Positions 18,240 to 22,500 of a stretch of 22,500 bases of DNA are shown here, piece after piece. Each line of letters opens with the position of its first letter. Position 1 is the first letter of the stretch. A program made the translations under genes and the position numbers. Source of the DNA: Neocallimastix lanati (nom. inval.) (Eukaryota; Neocallimastigomycota; Neocallimastigomycetes; Neocallimastigales; Neocallimastigaceae); assembly GCA_016946835.1 (NCBI GenBank), contig JACVTC010000434.1:1-22500 (forward strand), read 5' to 3'. The notes under the pieces were generated by a model, which saw only the letters and a list, made by a program, of their open reading frames with translations, was not told the DNA's origin and ran no database searches.

Positions 18240-18750
18240 GTGAGTTTGCAAGATAGTATAAAATAAAATAGTATATTCTAATATAGAAATATATAATTAC
18301 TACACACTTTATTTTAAAACAGAATTTTAAGAATTATTTTTGTCGTTTTATTTTATTTTATTTAATTTATTATGTTGTAATACAATTTTATAATAAAGTA
18401 TTATAAAAAATCTTATTAACTATTTATTTCTAACTTATTACTATATTATATTTTATAAATAAATATATTCCCCGAATATATTTATCTTAACTAATGTATA
18501 TCTATTTTCTTTAAAAAAAACCACCCTTTAAAAAAATTATAATAATTTTTCTTTTTATACTTTTAATTTACTATAATTTAAATCCTATTTGCTGTTAATT
18601 AATTAAATAAATTTGAATAATTTTATATTATTATTTATTATTGTGATATAATTAATTATTTATTATATTTTATTACAATTTTATTGACAATTTTCATTTT
18701 TATTTAAATACTGTAGCATTCATGGTAGACTCAGGGTGATTCTTATTGAT

Positions 18751-18797
18751 TTAAAATCAAGCAGGGGGGGACGGGTATTACCCTGCTTTGATTTTAA
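18751..18797. other. Long GC-rich hairpin
   Basis: TTAAAATCAAGCAGGG (18751-18766) pairs with CCCTGCTTTGATTTTAA (18781-18797) over 16 bp with a single bulged T, around a 14-base loop GGGGACGGGTATTA. It includes a run of seven G (18764-18770), a sharp contrast to the AT-only surroundings, and is followed by an A/T-rich stretch with a run of eight T. It lies inside the LTR-like segment. It could be an RNA structure or the end of a small mobile element; no function is assigned. Confidence 0.7.
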
Positions 18798-19426
18798 CAA
18801 AGAAAAATTTTTTTTATTAAAAAGTATTTATTATTTATTAATATAAAATTTTATTTTTTTTTTTTTTTGAAGTACACATATTTAATTTTTAAGAAATAGT
18901 TACAATATTTATATTTTTTTATGAATTTAAAGTATAATTAGTTGTTTATAATTTAAGTAATTTTATAGAATTATTGAATTAATTTTATATCAATAATTCA
19001 TTTTTGTTTTAATTTTTATAAATATAATAATATAATATTCAAATATAATTTAATTAAAAATAATTATAAAATAAATATATAGAAAATAGTTTTAACTATT
19101 TTCTTTGATATTTTTAAGTTAAATAAATTGTTTTTAAAGATTAATATAATAAATTTAATAATCTTTAATTATTTTAAATAATACTTGTAATTATTTTCAA
19201 AAATAAAATAAAATTTTTATAATATTTAATTAATAAATTTGATAATATTTAAATAATAATTTTTATAATAAGTAATAATTTTTAATAATAATTTTTAATA
19301 ATAAATTTAATTAATAATCTTAATAATTTTATAATAATATTTAATAGTTATAATAAATAAATTTTTATAATAATATTTAATAATTTTAATAATTTTATAA
19401 TATTAATAATTTATAATAATTTTTAG

Positions 19427-19562
19427 AATAATATTTAATTAATAATTTTAATAATTTTATAATAATTTTTATAATAATATTTAATTAATAGTTTTAATAA
19501 TTTTATAATAATTTTTATAATAATATTTAATTAATAATTTTAATAATTTAGTATCTTAAAAG
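19427..19562. repeat. Tandem repeat of about 46 bp
   Basis: AATAATATTTAATTAATA followed by a TTTTAATAATTTTATAATAA-type stretch recurs at about 19427, 19473 and 19519, a period near 46 bp; looser copies extend left to about 19250. It is AT-only, within the LTR-like segment. Confidence 0.6.
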
Positions 19563-19787
19563 TATAATTTTAATATTTACAATTGTATTTTAATATACAT
19601 ATATTTAATAATATAACAATAAAGTAATTAATTAAAATTTATTTACATTATTTACAAGTTAAAATTAATTTATATCAAAATAAATTAAATTTTATTATTA
19701 AGTTTAGGTTATCAAGAATATAGGAAAGTACAATTTAGTAAAGAATTATTAATAATAAAATAAAGGTTATTAATTCATTCTTTACCA

Positions 19788-19802
19788 TGATGCCCCCTCT
19801 AA
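19788..19802 (-). other. E3 polypurine tract
   Basis: TAGAGGGGGCATCA on the minus strand directly precedes the LTR start TGGTAAAG at 19787. The GGGGCATC core is shared with E1. Confidence 0.7.
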
Positions 19803-19810
19803 AACTCAAG

Positions 19811-21262
19811 CTACATCGAAGCTGAGTTATACTTGACTATATTCTTCAAATGAACATTCCTATTCATTTGAATTCCGGAATTTGGATCAGCCAAGGTAAC
19901 CGTATTAAATTGTTTTTTTATAACTTTAAGAGGACCAACAAAATAAGGTTCTAGTTTAGTTCTTGAAAAATTTCTAACTAGAACTAAATCACCTTCCCTA
20001 ATTCTTTTTCCTTCATTCAAACTATTCTTTTCCTCTCTTCTAGCAGCCCAATACTTATTTGCATTTTTAACATTTTCGGCTGCTTCTAAAGTCCATCGGT
20101 AATGATTTATAAATTTTTCTAACAACACTTCATCCGATGACTTATTAATATCCTTGGTAGGTCTAGCAGCAATATCAAAAGGCTGCTGATCTTCCCTACC
20201 ATAAACCAACTCAAAACTTGAATGTTTTGTTACCTTATTTTTGGTAGTTCTAAGAGCCCATAAGGCGGATGGTAAAACTTCATCCCAATCCTTATTCTTA
20301 GAACCCAACAACCTCAATAACTTTCCGATCTCTTTATTACGGTTTTCCGTAAGTCCATTACTTTCTGGATGATATGTGGAAATAAACTTCACATATACAT
20401 CATAGAGATCTAAAAATATTTTCGTCATGTCCGAGGTGAACTGAACACCATTGTCAGTTGTTATTACCTGTGGAACACCATGACGAGCAAACACATTAAT
20501 TAAGAACTTAATCACATCCTGTGATGTTATATTTTCCGTGGGTTCTGCTTCAACCCATTTGGTGAAGTAATCCACCACAACCATAATATATTGATTATTA
20601 TTCTTCGTTTTAATCAAAGGTCCAATAATATCTAAACCCAAATGTATAAAAGGACCTTCTACTTTAGTTGGAATATTTTCTGTAGGTTCTGGATATGGTT
20701 GTGACCTATTCAACTGACACTTGTCACAACTTTGCACCACTCTTTTAATATCCATCACCATATTATTCCAATAAAAACTTTTACGAAGCCTTTGATAAGT
20801 CTTATAATATCCCTCATGACCTATCTTATGGGCTTCTAAAATAAGTTTTACTCTTTCCGTTTGATCAGTAATTAATTTACGATAGTCATTACCATCAACA
20901 AAGTAATCTTCACCATCTATCGTAACAAATTTTTCATTTATAAAGTCTTTAATAGTTTTAGAAAGCAACTCTTCTTCTTCCTTTGAAGTTAACTTAGTTG
21001 CCAATACCACAGAATCATCTCTTTTCTTCATCCTAGATAATGCATCGGCTAACACATTTTTCTTACCCATTTGATATTGAATTTCAACACCAAGGGTACT
21101 AACAGTTAAGCACCACCTTGCTTGCCTAGCATTATTAGGTTCCTTATTTTTAAAGAAACTGATTAAAGGTTTATGATCTGTTATTACTACTGTTTTATTA
21201 GGATTTCCTAATATATAAGATTTCAACTTAGTAATACAATAAATTAATGCAGCTCCTTCCAA
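19811..21262 (-). pseudogene. pol: E3 pol, 3' fragment (RNase H end-integrase)
   Basis: 483 residues in the frame ending at 19811. The listed start is not a true start: the frame is open further upstream to about 21335 and matches E1 RNase H there. It contains the end of RNase H (D29 in TDHKP, D73 in LADAL) and a full integrase: H145/H149/C179/C182 zinc-binding residues and D211, D270, E306 with DD35E spacing, then a GPY/F-like module (GPL at 443-445). It is very similar to E1 over the integrase core, with no catalytic loss seen here. It is separated from the 5' part only by the frameshift at about 21330. Confidence 0.9.
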
Positions 21263-21306
21263 GTCAGTAATGCCATAATTTTTCTCGGCTTTACTTAAAC
21301 TTCTAC

Positions 21307-22500
21307 TTATATAATGAACTGGATGTTCCTTTTGGTTTCTAAATCTTCTTGGAGTAATACTCCTCCAATACCTTCATAGGAAGCATCCGTTCTAATTATA
21401 AACCTTTGATTAAAACTTGGATATTTTAAAATTGGAGCATTTATTAATTTTTCTTTTAACAGATCAAAACTTTGTTGATGTTCATTATTCCATTTATATT
21501 TAACATTCTTTCTTAATAATTTACATAAAGGAGCAGAGATTTGGGCATATTTATCAATAAAGTTTCTATAATATCCTACTGCTCCAAGAAAAGATCGTAA
21601 TTCATGAACATCAACAGGTGCTACCCACTCCTTGATAGCCTTAATTTTGCTATCCTGGGGACTTAAACCTTTCACTGATGCCTTATGACCTAAGACTTCT
21701 ACTTCAGTCTGCATAAAGGCACATTTTTCAATGTTAATTTTCAATTTGTGTTGGCGAAATACTTCCAACACTTGCCTAATGTGGCTTATATGTTCTTCTA
21801 TACTCTTAGAGTATATTAAAATATCATCTATAAAGTTAAAAACAAACTTTCCTATAAATGGGAAAAGAATCCTATTCATTTCCCTTTGAAATGTAGCTGG
21901 GGCTCCGGTTAAACCAAAAGGCATAACCTTGAATTGGTAGTTACCAAATTTTGTGGTGAAGGTGGTAATTTCTACGCTTTCCTCATCCATCAAAATTTGA
22001 TGATAACCAGAGTAAAGATCCATTGTTGTAAAAATCTGTGCCCCATCTAAACTATCAAATATCTCATCAATGTAAGGTAATGAATAAGAATCTTTAACTG
22101 TTAAATCATTAACCTTACGATAATCAATACATAATCGCCATTTACCGTTCTTCTTCGGTACTAACACTATTGGCGATGACCATTCGGAACAAGAAGGTTC
22201 AATTAATTTCTTATTAATTAATTTAATTAATTCCTCCTTAAGTATATCCGACTTAAATTTAACTAATCTATAGCACCTTTGCTTAACTGGTTTCGCACCA
22301 GGAATTAAATTAATCTTATGTGGAGGAAGATCAGAAGGTGTTAATTCTTCTGAAGAAGTAGCAACTATTTCTAAGTTCTCCTCCAGAATTTTAATTATTT
22401 CATCTTTATATTTTTCGTTTAAAGTATTTAGGAAAATTTCATGATGAATATATTGCTTTGGGGATAATCCTTCAATTTTCTTTAAATCATTCTTTTTGGA
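21307..22500 (-). pseudogene. pol: E3 pol, 5' fragment (RT-RNase H), open at window edge
   Basis: The frame is open from the right edge of the window to a stop at 21307, about 397 codons; no in-frame ATG is needed because it continues upstream. It starts in the linker after the protease (the PSDLPPHK region), then covers reverse transcriptase with TTMDLYSGYH and FIDD (near 21823-21834), the connection, and the first RNase H motif RTDASYEG. After GGVLLQEDLET, homology with E1 jumps to another frame. The break is at or near a run of four A on the minus strand (21330-21333) and fits a one-base loss there. The residues after the break, to the stop, are out of frame. Confidence 0.9.

Larger units (their letters stand above)
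18240..19787 (-). repeat. LTR-like segment between E3 and E2 (E3 3' LTR)
   Basis: The right end is firm: on the minus strand TGGTAAAGAATG begins at 19787 directly after the E3 polypurine tract, and resembles the E1 LTR start TGATAAGAATG. The left end is placed at a TG near 18240, where similarity to the E2 LTR begins (18247-18620 against about 11785-12180). It therefore serves as the 3' LTR of E3 and sits where E2's 5' LTR should be. It may be one shared or chimeric LTR, or a truncated E2 LTR joined to an E3 LTR near 18720. Confidence 0.55.
18240..22500 (-). mobile_element. E3: Ty3/gypsy element, 3' part, cut by window edge
   Basis: A third minus-strand element with a 3' LTR, polypurine tract and pol; gag and the 5' LTR would lie beyond 22500. 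Its reverse transcriptase and integrase are much closer to E1 than to E2: the stretch around the integrase DDE residues is nearly the same as E1. A single frameshift breaks pol, so this copy is probably inactive. Confidence 0.85.

Noticed and set aside
18713-18797. Possible tRNA-Leu(UAA)-like sequence (TAGCATTCATGGTAGACTC, then TTGATTTAAAATCAA)
   Set aside because: The D-arm and anticodon arm can be imagined, but there is no B-box GGTTCGANNCC, no acceptor stem, and the right half forms a much stronger single hairpin.

Overview
The window is very AT-rich eukaryotic DNA, dominated by Ty3/gypsy (Metaviridae-type) LTR retrotransposons that all lie on the minus strand. I see no host protein gene. 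Long AT-only spacers, poly(A/T) tracts, a 7-bp microsatellite, Lys/Asn/Ile-rich proteins and TATA-box LTR promoters suggest a low-GC, repeat-rich eukaryotic nuclear genome. An early-diverging fungus is my best guess, but the window has no host gene to confirm it.

Layout, left to right. 1-1962: AT-rich DNA without genes, holding a long TTATTTA microsatellite (about 818-1250). 1963-2062: a short piece of retrotransposon leader. 2063-11080: element E1, the only apparently intact copy, with a 3' LTR (2063-3926), polypurine tract, pol (protease, reverse transcriptase, RNase H, integrase), gag, a leader with a primer-binding site and a 40-bp hairpin repeat array, and a 5' LTR (9218-11080). 11096-11168: a degenerate tRNA-like sequence 15 bp outside the E1 LTR. 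11169-11774: an unassigned spacer with hairpins. 11775-18239: element E2, with a long 3' LTR and a pol broken by a frameshift; it has lost two catalytic residues and no gag is visible. 18240-19787: an LTR-like segment that adjoins E3's polypurine tract on one side and E2's 5' end on the other. 19788-22500: the 3' part of element E3, a close relative of E1, with pol broken by one frameshift and continuing past the window edge.

In E1, gag and pol overlap in different frames. The overlap carries a canonical -1 frameshift heptamer (U UUA AAC), a 7-nt spacer and sequence able to fold into an H-type pseudoknot, so Gag-Pol is very probably made by programmed -1 frameshifting. The two E1 LTRs differ, as far as I can see, only in the lengths of three homopolymer runs, which points to recent activity.

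The points most worth checking are the frameshift pseudoknot, the tandem hairpin array built from primer-binding-site-like units, the E1 LTR end lying 15 bp from a tRNA-like sequence (recalling Ty3 targeting of Pol III start sites), and the head-to-tail arrangement in which LTRs seem to be shared between neighbouring elements. No CRISPR array, rRNA or bacterial-type operon was seen.
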